Below, piece after piece: positions 8,647-18,480 of a stretch of 54,977 bases of DNA; positions within the stretch are counted from its first letter, which is position 1, and each line of letters opens with the position of its first letter. The DNA is taken from NCBI GenBank assembly GCA_947626285.1, contig CANQRR010000022.1, positions 1 through 54,977 on the forward strand, given 5' to 3'. The position numbers and the translations under genes were made by a program. Origin of the DNA: an uncultured Lachnospiraceae bacterium (GTDB lineage: Bacteria; Bacillota; Clostridia; Lachnospirales; Lachnospiraceae). The notes beneath the pieces were generated by a model. It saw only the letters and a program-made list of their open reading frames with translations. It did no database searches and had not been told where the DNA came from.

Positions 8647-10473
8647 ATGATCAGAGAAGATGTCAGAAATATCGCGATCATCGCGCATGTCGACCACGGC
8701 AAGACAACGCTCGTGGACGAGCTTTTGAAACAGAGCGGCGTGTTCCGCGAGAACCAGGAAGTCGCCGAGCGCGTCATGGACTCCAACGATCTGGAGCGTG
8801 AGCGCGGCATCACGATCCTGTCCAAGAACACCGCTGTTTTTTATAAGAATACAAAGATCAACATCATCGACACCCCGGGCCACGCCGATTTCGGCGGCGA
8901 AGTGGAGCGCGTGCTCAAGATGGTGAACGGCGTCATCCTCGTCGTGGACGCGTTCGAGGGCGCGATGCCGCAGACCAAATTCGTGCTGCGCAAGGCGCTC
9001 GAGCTCGACCTTCCGGTCATCGTCTGCATTAACAAGATCGACCGCCCGGAGGCGCGGCCGAGCGAGGTTATCGATGAAGTGCTTGAGCTTTTCATCGATC
9101 TGGACGCCTCCGACGATCAGCTCGACTGCCCGTTCGTCTACGCCTCCGCAAAGGCAGGCTACGCGGTGCTCGACCCGAAGGACGAGCCGAAGAACATGGC
9201 GCCGCTCTTCGACACGATTCTGAACTACATTCCCGCACCGCAGGGCGACGAGAACGGCCCGACACAGGTCCTCATCAGCACGATCGATTACAATGAATAC
9301 GTGGGACGCATCGGCGTCGGCAAGGTGGACCGCGGCACGATCTCCGTAAACCAGGAGGCCATCCTCGTCAACCATCACGACCCGGACAAGAAACAGAAAG
9401 TCAAGATCAGCAAGCTCTATGAGTTTGACGGTTTAAATAAGGTAGATGTGAATTCCGCGACGATCGGCTCCATCGTCGCGATCTCCGGCATCGCGGATCT
9501 GCACATCGGCGACACGATCTGCGCTGTGGACGCGCCGGATCCGATCCCGTTCCAGAAGATCTCCGAGCCAACGATCTCCATGAATTTCATCGTCAACGAC
9601 AGTCCGCTCGCCGGGCAGGAAGGCAAATATGTGACCTCCCGCCACATCCGCGACCGCCTGATGCGCGAGCTGAACACGGACGTCAGTCTGCGCGTTGAAG
9701 ACACGGAAGACACCGATACGTTCAAGGTCTCCGGGCGCGGCGAGCTGCACCTTTCGATCCTGATCGAGACGATGCGCCGCGAGGGCTACGAATTCGCGGT
9801 CAGCAAGGCCGAGGTCATCTACAAGACGGACGAGCGCGGCAAGAAGCTCGAGCCGATGGAGCTCGCCTACATCGATGTGCCTGAGGAATTTTCCGGCAGC
9901 GTCATCCAGAAGCTCAGCCTCAGAAAAGGCGAGCTGCAAGGCATGAGCGTCGGGCAAGGCGGCTACTCCCGTCTGGAGTTCTCGATTCCGTCCCGCGGCC
10001 TGATCGGCTACCGCGGCGAGTTTCTGACCGACACGAAGGGCAACGGTATCATGAACACGATCTTCGACGGCTACGGCCCCTACAAGGGCGACCTGCAGTA
10101 CCGCAGCCAGGGCTCGCTGATCGCGTTTGAGTCCGGAGAATCCGTCGCTTACGGGTTGTTCAATGCGCAGGACCGCGGCACCCTCTTCATCGGCCCGGGC
10201 GAGAAGGTCTACTCCGGCATGGTCATCGGCCAGAGCGCGAAGCCGGAAGACATCGAGCTGAACGTCTGTAAGACAAAGCATCTGACGAACACGCGCGCCT
10301 CCGGCTCCGACGAAGCGCTGAAGCTGACTCCGCCGAAGATCCTGAGTCTGGAGCAGGCGCTCGAATTCATCGACACGGACGAGCTGCTCGAGGTCACGCC
10401 GAAGAGTCTGCGCATCCGCAAGAAGATCCTGGATCCGACGCTGCGCAAGAGGGCGTCCTTCAAGAAAAACTAA
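8647..10473 (+). CDS. typA: Ribosome-associated translational GTPase TypA/BipA
   Basis: This 608-residue GTPase of the EF-G superfamily binds the ribosome and helps assembly and stress adaptation. All G motifs are visible: [10 protein letters not shown] (G1), RERGITI (G2), [12 protein letters not shown] (G3), [10 protein letters not shown] (G4) and a YASAKAG stretch (G5). The C-terminal BipA-specific part has [37 protein letters not shown] and a basic tail ([16 protein letters not shown]). GAGAGGGAAGAG precedes the ATG. It is monocistronic and converges on spoIIR. Confidence 0.97.
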   Translation: MIREDVRNIAIIAHVDHGKTTLVDELLKQSGVFRENQEVAERVMDSNDLERERGITILSKNTAVFYKNTKINIIDTPGHADFGGEVERVLKMVNGVILVVDAFEGAMPQTKFVLRKALELDLPVIVCINKIDRPEARPSEVIDEVLELFIDLDASDDQLDCPFVYASAKAGYAVLDPKDEPKNMAPLFDTILNYIPAPQGDENGPTQVLISTIDYNEYVGRIGVGKVDRGTISVNQEAILVNHHDPDKKQKVKISKLYEFDGLNKVDVNSATIGSIVAISGIADLHIGDTICAVDAPDPIPFQKISEPTISMNFIVNDSPLAGQEGKYVTSRHIRDRLMRELNTDVSLRVEDTEDTDTFKVSGRGELHLSILIETMRREGYEFAVSKAEVIYKTDERGKKLEPMELAYIDVPEEFSGSVIQKLSLRKGELQGMSVGQGGYSRLEFSIPSRGLIGYRGEFLTDTKGNGIMNTIFDGYGPYKGDLQYRSQGSLIAFESGESVAYGLFNAQDRGTLFIGPGEKVYSGMVIGQSAKPEDIELNVCKTKHLTNTRASGSDEALKLTPPKILSLEQALEFIDTDELLEVTPKSLRIRKKILDPTLRKRASFKKN

Positions 10474-10612
10474 ATTCGTGTTTAGTAAACTTCGGACGGA
10501 ACCGCACGGTACCCTTCCTGGGAACTTTCCCGGCAAAACCGATATTGAACGGTTTGTGCCGGAAAAGCCCCGGAAATCCCTGCGGTTCCTGTTTACTTAA
10601 ACACGAATTCTT
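10473..10612. repeat. Near full-length palindrome between typA and spoIIR
   Basis: The gap between the two convergent genes is one imperfect inverted repeat. The left arm starts AATTCGTGTTTAGTAAAC (10473-10490) and the right arm ends GTTTACTTAAACACGAATT (10591-10609). Pairing continues inward (GGAACCGC, TTTCCCGGCAAAACCG against CGGTTTGTGCCGGAAA) to a small loop near 10545. No T-run follows either arm. It could act as a two-way terminator or be a MITE-like element. Confidence 0.8.
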
Positions 10613-10616
10613 ACAT

Positions 10617-11273
10617 TCAGAACCAGCGGAACGCAATCTTCCACTTCTTTGGCTTGCGCAGGAGGCTTTCATATTCCTCCACGGTCAATACTTCCTTGAG
10701 GTCTGCGAGCTCACCGTCGTCTACGACCGCATGCAGGCAGTCGGAAAAGCACAGGCTGGGATAGAGCACGCACCACCAGTTGTGACCTTTCGCTGCGCCC
10801 AGCCGGATGCGCAGCGCGTCGTACCAGCCTGCCGGAAATGTACAGTTTCCGTATGTTCGCTCCGGGAAATAGCAGTTCTCGACGGAGGCCTGCGCGCGAT
10901 AGGGCATCCCTTGCTCTTCCAGCACCCGGTTTGCGGTCTCCTCGATCCCGGAAAGGTGTTCAGAGAGGAAACGAAGTTCGGATTCTTTCCCGCTGTCTGT
11001 ATCCTTTTGCTCAGCTTGTCCTTCTCCTTGTTTCACATTCTTAATCCACTCCAGCACCGCATCGCGCACCAATAGCTTGACCGACTGGTCCTCCTCGCTG
11101 TCGCTGTTCGCTAATACATGGAAGCGCAGCACTTCCTCCGCGATCCCCTGCTGCAAAAAAGTCCGATGCGCGGCGGACACGCCGAGATTCAGCACAAGCG
11201 CGCAGACAAGCACACAAATGATCGTACCTCCCAAATTCCCTGTTTTTCGCAGGCTTATTGTTCGTCCCGGCAT
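10617..11273 (-). CDS. spoIIR: Stage II sporulation protein R
   Basis: SpoIIR is made in the forespore, secreted into the intermembrane space and triggers SpoIIGA to process pro-sigma-E in the mother cell. From the chosen ATG (11273) the product has 218 residues. It has an N-terminal membrane segment (GGTIICVLVCALVLNLGVSA), then the hallmark LRFHVLANSDSEEDQSVKL, and near the end FPAGWYDALRIRLGAAKGHNWWCVLYPSLCF. Upstream in-frame starts exist at 11354 and 11381 and would add a basic extension. The start is therefore uncertain, the identity is not. It shows that the organism forms spores. Confidence 0.93.
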   Translation of the reverse strand: MPGRTISLRKTGNLGGTIICVLVCALVLNLGVSAAHRTFLQQGIAEEVLRFHVLANSDSEEDQSVKLLVRDAVLEWIKNVKQGEGQAEQKDTDSGKESELRFLSEHLSGIEETANRVLEEQGMPYRAQASVENCYFPERTYGNCTFPAGWYDALRIRLGAAKGHNWWCVLYPSLCFSDCLHAVVDDGELADLKEVLTVEEYESLLRKPKKWKIAFRWF

Positions 11274-11381
11274 TGTGCTTTCCCGCTTTTTTCCATCCGA
11301 TCTCACCCTTCCATACTCTCTGACTGCAGCCTGTCTTACCTTTCCCTGTTTCATTTTTAACCGATCACTTTTGCACAACAT

Positions 11382-11425
11382 AAAAGGCAACCCTCCCTTG
11401 TATCAGGAGTGTTGCCTTATTTTTC
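11382..11425 (-). terminator. Terminator after mrp
   Basis: On the minus strand AAGGCAACACTCC, a loop, then GGGAGGGTTGCCTT and TTATG form a 12-13 pair stem with one mismatch. It lies about 90 bases past the mrp stop. On the plus strand the same stem is followed by ATTTTT, so it may work both ways. Confidence 0.7.
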
Positions 11426-11512
11426 CATTTATAATCATGAATCCCACATGGCAGGCTGCGCAGGCGACCTTTTTCCGAATCACAGTGTCTGCAAGGGCAG
11501 CCGCTTTGTGCA

Positions 11513-12361
11513 CTAACGCGTATCCAGCACCCGCAGCGCCTGCACTGCCTTCTCAAGGTGCGGGTTCTTCACCTCATCGAACGCTCCCGCATCCGCCAGC
11601 CGCGCGACCTCCGGATCGATCGGAAGTTTGCCGAGCACAAGAGAGCCAAGCTCTCCCGCCACCGCATCGATCTTACTCTCCCCGAACACCGCAATCTCTT
11701 TCCCGCAGTCCGGGCACTTCAGATAGCTGTAATTCTCGATCATACCGAGCACCGGGATCTTCATCGTCGCGGCCATGTTGTAAGCCTTCTTCACGATCAG
11801 CTTCACGAGATCCTGCGGAGAAGTCACGATGACGATGCCGTCCACCGGGATCGACTGGAACACCGTGAGCGGCACATCGCCTGTTCCCGGCGGCAGATCC
11901 ACGAGCAGATAATCCAGCTCGCCCCAGATCACATCCGTCCAGAACTGCTTCACCACCCCGGCGAGCACCGGTCCGCGCCAGATCACCGGCGCCTCCGGAT
12001 CCGGCATCAGCAGGTTGATCGACATCACCTTGATGTCATTCTTCGTCAGCACCGGGTACATGCCCTGATCGTCCGCCATCGCGGGCCCGTCAAGCCCGTA
12101 CATCCGCGGGATCGAAGGTCCGGTGATGTCCGCGTCCATGATCCCGACACGGTATCCCTGCGCGGCCAGCAGATTCGCCAGCGACGCGGTCACCATGGAT
12201 TTGCCCACGCCGCCCTTTCCGCTGACGACGCCGATCACATGTTTGATCTCCGAATAAATGTTGAGTTCCTCCAAAAAACTCTGCGGCTGATTTGCGCTCG
12301 GACAGCCCTCACAACTCTCCTTGCTGCAGCTCGCCGCACTGCTGCATGATTTCTCTGCCAT
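11513..12361 (-). CDS. mrp: Mrp/NBP35 family Fe-S carrier ATPase
   Basis: This cytosolic P-loop ATPase is thought to bind and deliver iron-sulfur clusters. The product is 282 residues from the ATG at 12361, which is preceded by GGAGGTGCCGGA. The N-terminus is Cys-rich (SCSSAASCSKESCEGCPS), as in NBP35-like proteins. The deviant Walker A motif GKGGVGKS follows, then DADITGPSIPRM, LVDLPPGTGD and a CxxC (YLKCPDCGKE) that holds the bridging cluster at the dimer interface. A longer reading from 12550 overlaps the upstream gene and is rejected. Confidence 0.93.
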   Translation of the reverse strand: MAEKSCSSAASCSKESCEGCPSANQPQSFLEELNIYSEIKHVIGVVSGKGGVGKSMVTASLANLLAAQGYRVGIMDADITGPSIPRMYGLDGPAMADDQGMYPVLTKNDIKVMSINLLMPDPEAPVIWRGPVLAGVVKQFWTDVIWGELDYLLVDLPPGTGDVPLTVFQSIPVDGIVIVTSPQDLVKLIVKKAYNMAATMKIPVLGMIENYSYLKCPDCGKEIAVFGESKIDAVAGELGSLVLGKLPIDPEVARLADAGAFDEVKNPHLEKAVQALRVLDTR

Positions 12362-12420
12362 TCCGGCACCTCCTATATCCCAGCATCCGCAACGCCCCGG
12401 CGCAAAGCCCGCGCCGCCGC

Positions 12421-13575
12421 TTAAAGCTTGCTTACAGCAAGCGCATACTCCAGAACATACCTGCTCTTGTAGGCCGGGAACATCTTTATGCGGTACTGAT
12501 ATAATTTTTTCAGGAATTTTTTGTCCGTCATCGTGCTCTTGAGCTTGCACGCCCGCACTGCGGCGATCGCCGACGTCTGCCCGTGCTGGATCGCGTAGCT
12601 GTACACCGCGCCCTTCACGGCATCCGAACGGCTCGCAATGTCGTAACCGGATGCGGTAAGTCTAGTCTCAACCGGATCATAATATTCGCTCTTGGCAAAC
12701 TCATCCTGCAGCTCTGCAAACGCCTGCGGATTGCGCGCATAGATCTTATGCCACGCCTTGTAAAACTTCTTGTTGCTCTTCAGCTTTGTGCCTTTCTTAA
12801 AAGCGGCAAACTTCTTGAACTCCGCGCAGAGCGTGCTGTTCTTCGCATACGCGTATTTCACAAACGGAAGCAGCGAATAGCGGTTGTCGAACTGGTACGC
12901 GCCGCAGGCGTTTCCGTTATCGCCGCCGGTCTGATCATACGCCGCCGAACCGGACTCAAACGTCAGGAAAAACAGCATATCCCTGCTCGCTGCCACAGTC
13001 GGAGTCGGGGTGACGGCCTCAGTCGATCCTCCCGCCGGAACGCAGACGCCATTTTCGTCTGCTATGTACACAACACCGTTGTAAGTAAGCTCCCGATTCG
13101 TCACCCGCACGCCGTTGGATTCAAAATAGTACAGCTTTCCATTGATACCGCAAAACCCTGTCACGCGCGTCATGGTCGTCTTGTCCACGTAGAACACTTC
13201 GCCGTCCTTGCTCTTGATCCAGCCGGAGATCATCTTGCCCGCCGCGGTGTAATAATAATACTCTCCGTTGATCTTCTGCCAGCCTTCCTTAAAATTCTTG
13301 ACCCATTTTCCGTCGTCCCTGACAAAGACCTTTTTGGATACGCCGTTTACCTTCCTCACCACCCAGGTGTTTCGATCCATGTATCCGTTCGCATTCAGGT
13401 GCTTCTTCCCGACCCAGGCGTTCTTCACAAGCGTCGTTCCGTTTTTATAGCACTGCATGTCGCCGTTCCCGACCGACTTCCAGGTGTAGGACGCAGCGCT
13501 CGCGCCAAGCGGCACGGCAAGCAGCAAAAGAACCGTGAAAAGAAGTATCTTCCCTGCCATCCGTTTCATCTTCAT
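12421..13575 (-). CDS. Secreted protein with cell-wall-binding repeats and a lysozyme-like domain
   Basis: The 384-residue product begins with a signal peptide (MKMKRMAGKILLF, cleavage near ASAAS). Residues about 30-180 carry aromatic and glycine-rich units of the choline-binding/cell-wall-binding type (WQKINGEYYYYTAAGKMISGWIK, GINGKLYYFESNGVRVT). A Thr/Pro linker follows. The C-terminal 180 residues contain FLTFESGSAAYDQTGGDNGNACGAYQFD, which resembles lysozyme-like domains; the Glu of FESGS could be catalytic. Such a protein would bind and cut or remodel peptidoglycan outside the cell. The catalytic call is inference. AGGGGGAGC precedes the start. Confidence 0.75.
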   Translation of the reverse strand: MKMKRMAGKILLFTVLLLLAVPLGASAASYTWKSVGNGDMQCYKNGTTLVKNAWVGKKHLNANGYMDRNTWVVRKVNGVSKKVFVRDDGKWVKNFKEGWQKINGEYYYYTAAGKMISGWIKSKDGEVFYVDKTTMTRVTGFCGINGKLYYFESNGVRVTNRELTYNGVVYIADENGVCVPAGGSTEAVTPTPTVAASRDMLFFLTFESGSAAYDQTGGDNGNACGAYQFDNRYSLLPFVKYAYAKNSTLCAEFKKFAAFKKGTKLKSNKKFYKAWHKIYARNPQAFAELQDEFAKSEYYDPVETRLTASGYDIASRSDAVKGAVYSYAIQHGQTSAIAAVRACKLKSTMTDKKFLKKLYQYRIKMFPAYKSRYVLEYALAVSKL

Positions 13576-13755
13576 AATATGCTCCCCCTTATACTTTATC
13601 TCCTGTGCTCTTATGACTCAGCTCCTATTTTATAGCATATGTGGTAATTCTGCAAGGAAAAAGAGCTACAATATTGTTTCCGAATTCTGGAATATGTGAT
13701 AAAATACTCCCGAATCAGGCGAGCCATCCCTGCCTGGAAAGGATAACGCACAATT

Positions 13756-15645
13756 ATGGACAAAATATGTTTTGGCAAGAAAATCTGGCGAAAGATCTTT
13801 GATCTGCTTCCCTCCAGGCAAAAGCTTCGCTTCCTCTGGATCCTGCTCATACTGGTATGTTCCGCAGCGCTGAGCCAGCTCACGCCGCTCGCGGTCGGCT
13901 ATCTGACCGACCATGTCCTCACAGACCAGAACGTCTCTTTCCCGTCGGTGCTCCCCGTGCTTCTGCTGATCCTTCTGGTGAATGTCGTCAACGAAGTGAT
14001 CAAGGTGGCCCGCCGTCTGATCGTTGAGGACACCGCGACGCAGGCGGAGAAGACCGCGCGCCGGAAAGCGGCCGACTCCCTGCTGAGGGCGCCCCTGTCC
14101 TACTTTCGGAACAACATGACCGGAAACATCCACGGGCGGCTGAACCGCAGCCTTGAGGGAACTGTCAAGCTGGTCAAACTGCTGTTCATGGATTTCGCTC
14201 CCGCCGTCACCACCGGACTTGCCGCGATCGTGACGATCTTTCTGCGGCTCCCTGTGCCGGTCGCCTGTCTCGTCGTTCTGGTGATCCCGGTCGGCACGTT
14301 CATCGTGTTCCGCCAGATCAGCACCCAGAAGGGAATCCGCGTCGAACTCATGGAGACGCGCGCCGACATGGACGGCACGATGGTCGAACTTCTGGGCGGC
14401 ATCGAGACGATCCGGGCGCTTGATAGCGCGCAGGCAGAGGGCGAACGCATCCTAGACCGCTCCGAACAGCTCCGCCTGAAAGAGATGCGCCATCACAGGG
14501 CAATGGCGTTTTACGACTGTCTGAAATTCATCAACGAGGCGTTCTTCAGCGTCCTCGTCATCGGCATCTCCGTCCTGCTGGCCTCGCACAAGGTCATCTC
14601 GATCGGCACGGTGCTCACAGCCTACCTCTGCTTCACACAGCTGACGGGACCGCTGCGCGAACTGCACCGCATCCTGGATGAGTTTTCGGAGTGCGTCGTG
14701 CTGGCGAACGACTATTTCCGGCTGCTGGAGCTGCCGACGGATTTCTCCTATCAGACGTCAGCGCCTGCCGGGAACCATCCGACAAACATGCCGGCCAATT
14801 CCACTCAGTCCTCTTTGCAGAGGGCGTTCGGACAGCCGAAGCAATCCCGGCTCCCGGCACAGGCGGGATCGGATTCTCCGGCACAGGTTTCATCAGACAC
14901 TCCTGCTGCCAATGATATACAGATTCACAGGGTTTGCTTCGCCTACCCGGAGAAACCGGAACAGACAATTCTTGACAATATCGATCTGGAAATTCCCGCA
15001 GGGAGCTTCATAGGGATCGCCGGCCCAAGCGGCTGCGGCAAGTCCACGCTGATCAAAGTCATCGACAAGCTTGAACAGGCGGAAGGCGAAGTGCTTCTGG
15101 GCGGCCAGCCGCTGTCCGCTCTCGACCGGTCGGCGCTCGCCGAGTCTGTCGCGCTTGTGCCGCAGACTCCGTTCCTGACCGCGGACAGCGTATACAGCAA
15201 CATCTGTTACGGAATGAAGCGTGAGGTATCCCCGGAAGAAGTGGGGGAAGCCGCGCGGAAGGCCAACATCGCCGCCGACATTGAACAGTTCCCCGGCGGA
15301 TATGACTTCGCAATCGCGGAGGGCGGCGCCAATCTCTCCGGCGGCCAGCGCCAGCGCATCGCTCTGGCGCGCGTCTTCCTGCGCAAGCCCCGGATCCTGA
15401 TCCTCGACGAGGCGACCTCAGCGCTGGACAACACTTCGGAGAAGCTGATCCAGGCTGAGATTGAGAAGCTGAAAGAAGAATACGGCACGACCGTCCTCTC
15501 GATCGCGCATCGTCTGACGACGCTGAAGAACTGCGATGAGATCGTCGTCATGGACAAGGGACAGATCGTCCAGAGAGGGAAGTTCGACGAGTTGGAGGCC
15601 ACGCCCGGCATCTTCCGGGACATGGCGCTGGGGATATTGAAGTGA
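13756..15645 (+). CDS. ABC exporter half-transporter (membrane and ATPase domains fused)
   Basis: The 629-residue protein has about six membrane helices in residues 20-310 and a C-terminal ATPase from about 390. The ATPase has Walker A GPSGCGKST, Q-loop VPQTPF, signature LSGGQRQR, Walker B ILILDEATSALD and the switch His in IAHRLT. A polar, Pro/Ser/Gln-rich linker of about 50 residues (near 330-380) separates the halves, which is longer than usual. There is no C39 peptidase domain, so nothing in the sequence ties it to peptide export. It stands alone; it would work as a homodimer. The substrate is unknown. Confidence 0.9.
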   Translation: MDKICFGKKIWRKIFDLLPSRQKLRFLWILLILVCSAALSQLTPLAVGYLTDHVLTDQNVSFPSVLPVLLLILLVNVVNEVIKVARRLIVEDTATQAEKTARRKAADSLLRAPLSYFRNNMTGNIHGRLNRSLEGTVKLVKLLFMDFAPAVTTGLAAIVTIFLRLPVPVACLVVLVIPVGTFIVFRQISTQKGIRVELMETRADMDGTMVELLGGIETIRALDSAQAEGERILDRSEQLRLKEMRHHRAMAFYDCLKFINEAFFSVLVIGISVLLASHKVISIGTVLTAYLCFTQLTGPLRELHRILDEFSECVVLANDYFRLLELPTDFSYQTSAPAGNHPTNMPANSTQSSLQRAFGQPKQSRLPAQAGSDSPAQVSSDTPAANDIQIHRVCFAYPEKPEQTILDNIDLEIPAGSFIGIAGPSGCGKSTLIKVIDKLEQAEGEVLLGGQPLSALDRSALAESVALVPQTPFLTADSVYSNICYGMKREVSPEEVGEAARKANIAADIEQFPGGYDFAIAEGGANLSGGQRQRIALARVFLRKPRILILDEATSALDNTSEKLIQAEIEKLKEEYGTTVLSIAHRLTTLKNCDEIVVMDKGQIVQRGKFDELEATPGIFRDMALGILK

Positions 15646-15648
15646 TTA

Positions 15649-15710
15649 AGCGCATTTTGCGCGCACTTTGCGCGTATTTAAGCGCACTTTGAACGCACTT
15701 TGCGCGCACT
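15649..15710. repeat. Short repeated GCGCACTTT motifs between convergent genes
   Basis: Five copies of GCGCACTTT or close variants (GCGCATTTT, GCGCGTATTT, AACGCACTTT) follow each other with a period of about 12-13 bases. They fill the gap between the ABC exporter stop and the VWA gene stop. Confidence 0.7.
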
Positions 15711-17500
15711 CAAAAGTTCGCGCTATCGTCCTCCAGGAGCTTTCTCAGGTAGCGGCTGACGACGCGTGAAAAACTCTCAAGGCTGCGGATATAGGCGAAA
15801 TCCTTGCCAAAGATCTTCTTCTCCGCCATCAGTTCTTTCTCCCGACCGGTGAACACGCCGAGCACACAGACGCCTTTCCCGCGCAGTTTGCGCACCTCAA
15901 AGGCCGTGTCGGTCACCGCGTATTCCCCGTAATACGGTCTCGGATTGCGGCTGTTCGGGCGGTTCACGATGATGTCGTTCGGCTTGCCGTCGCTCAATAC
16001 GATCAATATCTTTCCTTCCTCTGGGCGCTGCAGCAGCCCGTCGCCCGCGGCGCGAATTGCCAGTCCGTCCCGGTTGTTCGAGGATGTCACGTACTCCAGC
16101 ACGCGCAGATTCTCTTCGCGCGGCGCGTCGTACTCGCGGAACCGCTGCAGGATCGTGTAATCCCAAAAACTGCAAAAGCTCATGATCCGGTGCGGCACAC
16201 GGTTGTTCGAGAGCGCCTCGCTGATGATGTACGCCTGTAGCGCCACCTGGCTCTGCCGGTCGCGCTGGGAGCCGCTCGCGTCCATCAGGATGTCGACCGC
16301 GAACTCCGACACATTGCGCTTCATCGTCTTCACAAAAAGCCTGCCGGGATCCTCCATCCTGTCCACTTTCCAGAGAAGCCGCGGGACGATCTGTCCCGAC
16401 CACGCCGTGCTCTCCTCCGGCTCGCTGCGCCGGTGCAGGGAGCGCTTCAATTCATCGGTGAGCTGCTCAATGTTGCGCGCGAGCATATTTTTGCTGTTGC
16501 GGAACAAAGTGCGGTTTTTCTCCGCGTGCCGTCTCGCGTTCACGAACTGCGCGTTCGCGAGCACCGGGTTTTGGAGGACGCCGTCCGTAAAATAGAGGCT
16601 GCAGTCCGCGTGCGCGCCGCGGCACAGCCGCTGGTTCAGCCGTTTCTGTTCCAGCTCCGAAAGGTATGACCTGCCGTAGTTCAGCTCGATATAGGAATGC
16701 ATCTTCGCCGCAGCCTCCGGGGAGATCAGCGTCACCTTGCGCTTTCCCGGATCCCTGGGCACATCCTCCTTCTCGTCCTGCTCCTCCTGCAGCGTCGTCA
16801 CCTGGCTGTTCATCTTGTTCATGTAGCGCTCGAGCAGATCTTCTCCCATCTCCTCTTCCAGAAAATCGCTCCAGTCAAATTCCTGCAAGTCCTCCGGCGT
16901 CACGGCGAGCACATGCGCCAGATCCCCGTGTTTGCGCACAAAGCTCTTGTCGATCAAAGTGTTGTAGAGTTCGTCCGTCACGCGGATCAGCTCCATCGTA
17001 TCATCCGCATCCTCCAGAGCCCTGATCTGCTGCACCGCGTCCCCGATCTGCTTTTCGCAATGCCAGTCGCCCAGCAGATATCCGCGCAGCAGCGCGATCT
17101 TGATCCTGCCGGGCAAGGACGCGCTCATCCGCTTGAAGGACAAGTCCAAAAGGTCTGAGAACGCTCTCTGCCGCAGCTCCGGCACGCCGGGCCGCTCTAC
17201 CGCAATCTTCCGGTACACTGCCGCGTCCACGCAGAGCTGCGCAAGCTCCGTCAGCGGCTGCTCCTGCGCCCCGTAGTACACCTTTTTCACGAGGTAGAGC
17301 CCCAGTTCATCCCGATCAAAAAAGCGCGCAAAAGCGCCCTGCTTCACCGCGTCGTACATCGAAATGTACTTCGAGCGGTGCCAGGACTCCATGTCGATCT
17401 TCGTGTCCAGCCGGTAATCTCCGCTGACCGTCCACATCAGATTGCGTATTCGGTTTTCGGCCTCCGTCATGAGGTCGTCGGGTTCGTATAGCTCGTCCAT
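15710..17500 (-). CDS. von Willebrand factor A domain protein, NorD/CobT-like
   Basis: From the ATG at 17500 (GGAGAAAAA directly upstream) the product has 596 residues. An ATG at 17521 has a poorer site. A helical N-terminal part leads to a VWA domain. The metal (MIDAS) motif DASGS starts at Asp407, and SSNNRDG and VLSDGKPND complete the site. This is the layout of NorD/CobT-type proteins, which work with an AAA+ ATPase to insert metal or remodel a partner protein. The adjacent upstream gene encodes just such an ATPase. No nitric-oxide reductase or cobaltochelatase is nearby, so the client is unknown. Confidence 0.82.
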   Translation of the reverse strand: MDELYEPDDLMTEAENRIRNLMWTVSGDYRLDTKIDMESWHRSKYISMYDAVKQGAFARFFDRDELGLYLVKKVYYGAQEQPLTELAQLCVDAAVYRKIAVERPGVPELRQRAFSDLLDLSFKRMSASLPGRIKIALLRGYLLGDWHCEKQIGDAVQQIRALEDADDTMELIRVTDELYNTLIDKSFVRKHGDLAHVLAVTPEDLQEFDWSDFLEEEMGEDLLERYMNKMNSQVTTLQEEQDEKEDVPRDPGKRKVTLISPEAAAKMHSYIELNYGRSYLSELEQKRLNQRLCRGAHADCSLYFTDGVLQNPVLANAQFVNARRHAEKNRTLFRNSKNMLARNIEQLTDELKRSLHRRSEPEESTAWSGQIVPRLLWKVDRMEDPGRLFVKTMKRNVSEFAVDILMDASGSQRDRQSQVALQAYIISEALSNNRVPHRIMSFCSFWDYTILQRFREYDAPREENLRVLEYVTSSNNRDGLAIRAAGDGLLQRPEEGKILIVLSDGKPNDIIVNRPNSRNPRPYYGEYAVTDTAFEVRKLRGKGVCVLGVFTGREKELMAEKKIFGKDFAYIRSLESFSRVVSRYLRKLLEDDSANF

Positions 17501-17539
17501 TTTTTCTCCATAAGACATCAAGCTTTCGGACGGAACCGC

Positions 17540-18460
17540 CTACCCAAAAAGCTCCGCCGCCGTCCAGCTTTCCGGAATGCGCGTCATCACGATGTCCTCC
17601 ACAATCTCCCGCTCGAACAGGTCGAAGCTCTTGTTGACGATGCCCATGCGGATCGCAAGTCGCGGGTTAAGTCCTGCTCGCACCGTCTTCAGCGCGCCGA
17701 TCAGGCCGCGCAGGTCAAGCGGCTTCGTGGAGATCTCATTGTTGTTCGCTTTCGTCTGCAGATCGAGGAACAGCCCGCAGATCTGCTCCAGGCCTTCCTT
17801 CCGAAAATCCGGGAAAAGCTGTCCCAGGATATAGTGCAGGGTGTCCTCCGTCGCCATCGGCATCTCGATCACCAGAAAGCGCGACACCAGCGCCTCGTTG
17901 AGTTCGCGCGTGCCTGCGTAGCCGTAGTTCATCGTGCCGATAAATCTGGTCGCGTCGTGCAGGTTCACCTTCTCATAACCCGGAATGTCCAGGATCCGGC
18001 GGTAGTCAAGCGTCGCGTGAAGCACGGAGACCGCGTCGTTTTTCGCCATGTTCACCTCGTCAAAGATGCCGAAGCCCCCGCCGACCGCACAGTCGTAGAC
18101 AGGGCCGGTGCGCAGCTGCACCTCGCCCGCGCGGAAAGTGTCCGTGCCGATCAGCGCGCTGCTGTCCATGTTCACATGGAACGAAATATTCCACGACGGC
18201 CTGCCGAACACATAGGCCAGATTTTCCGCAAGAATGTTTTTTCCGGTCGCCTTCGTGCCGGTTAAGAGGATATTTTCTCCCTGCAGCAGCGCGGACGCCG
18301 CCATCTCGAACGTCTCCCGCCCGTAGTACGGCAGCATCGGCCGAATGATCCTCGGCTTCAGCTTCTCCTCCACCGGATACTTCTCCTGGAATTCCGTAAT
18401 CGCGCCCAGAAGCTCTCTGCTCACCTGCTGTTCTTCCAGTGCTTTCAAAATAGAATCCAT
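17540..18460 (-). CDS. MoxR/NorQ-type AAA+ ATPase with unusual Walker A
   Basis: The 306-residue product has the MoxR-family layout: LLTGTKATGKNILAENLA (residues 65-82), Walker B GFGIFDEVNMAK, sensor stretch RFIGTMNYGYAGTRELNEALVSRF and a C-terminal lid. The Walker A reads GTKATGKN (68-75), with Asn in place of the Thr/Ser that follows the Lys in nearly all P-loops. ATP turnover may be altered. It is 39 bases upstream of the VWA gene and 20 bases downstream of a small gene on the same strand, forming a three-gene unit. The family call is firm; the role is unknown. Confidence 0.85.
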   Translation of the reverse strand: MDSILKALEEQQVSRELLGAITEFQEKYPVEEKLKPRIIRPMLPYYGRETFEMAASALLQGENILLTGTKATGKNILAENLAYVFGRPSWNISFHVNMDSSALIGTDTFRAGEVQLRTGPVYDCAVGGGFGIFDEVNMAKNDAVSVLHATLDYRRILDIPGYEKVNLHDATRFIGTMNYGYAGTRELNEALVSRFLVIEMPMATEDTLHYILGQLFPDFRKEGLEQICGLFLDLQTKANNNEISTKPLDLRGLIGALKTVRAGLNPRLAIRMGIVNKSFDLFEREIVEDIVMTRIPESWTAAELFG

Positions 18461-18480
18461 GACAAATGTCTCTCCTGTCT

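Noticed and set aside
11365-11556. Cys-rich 63-residue frame (RCGCWIRV, CPCRHC)
   Set aside because: It overlaps the end of mrp in another frame, has no ribosome site and runs through the mrp terminator.
13756-15645. ABC exporter as the RiPP peptidase-transporter
   Set aside because: It has no C39 domain and lies 8 kb away from the precursors among unrelated genes.
10491-17539. TTCGGACGGAACCGC occurs at about 10491 and 17525
   Set aside because: A 15-base match between two places is expected about once by chance in a window of this size, and the flanks differ.
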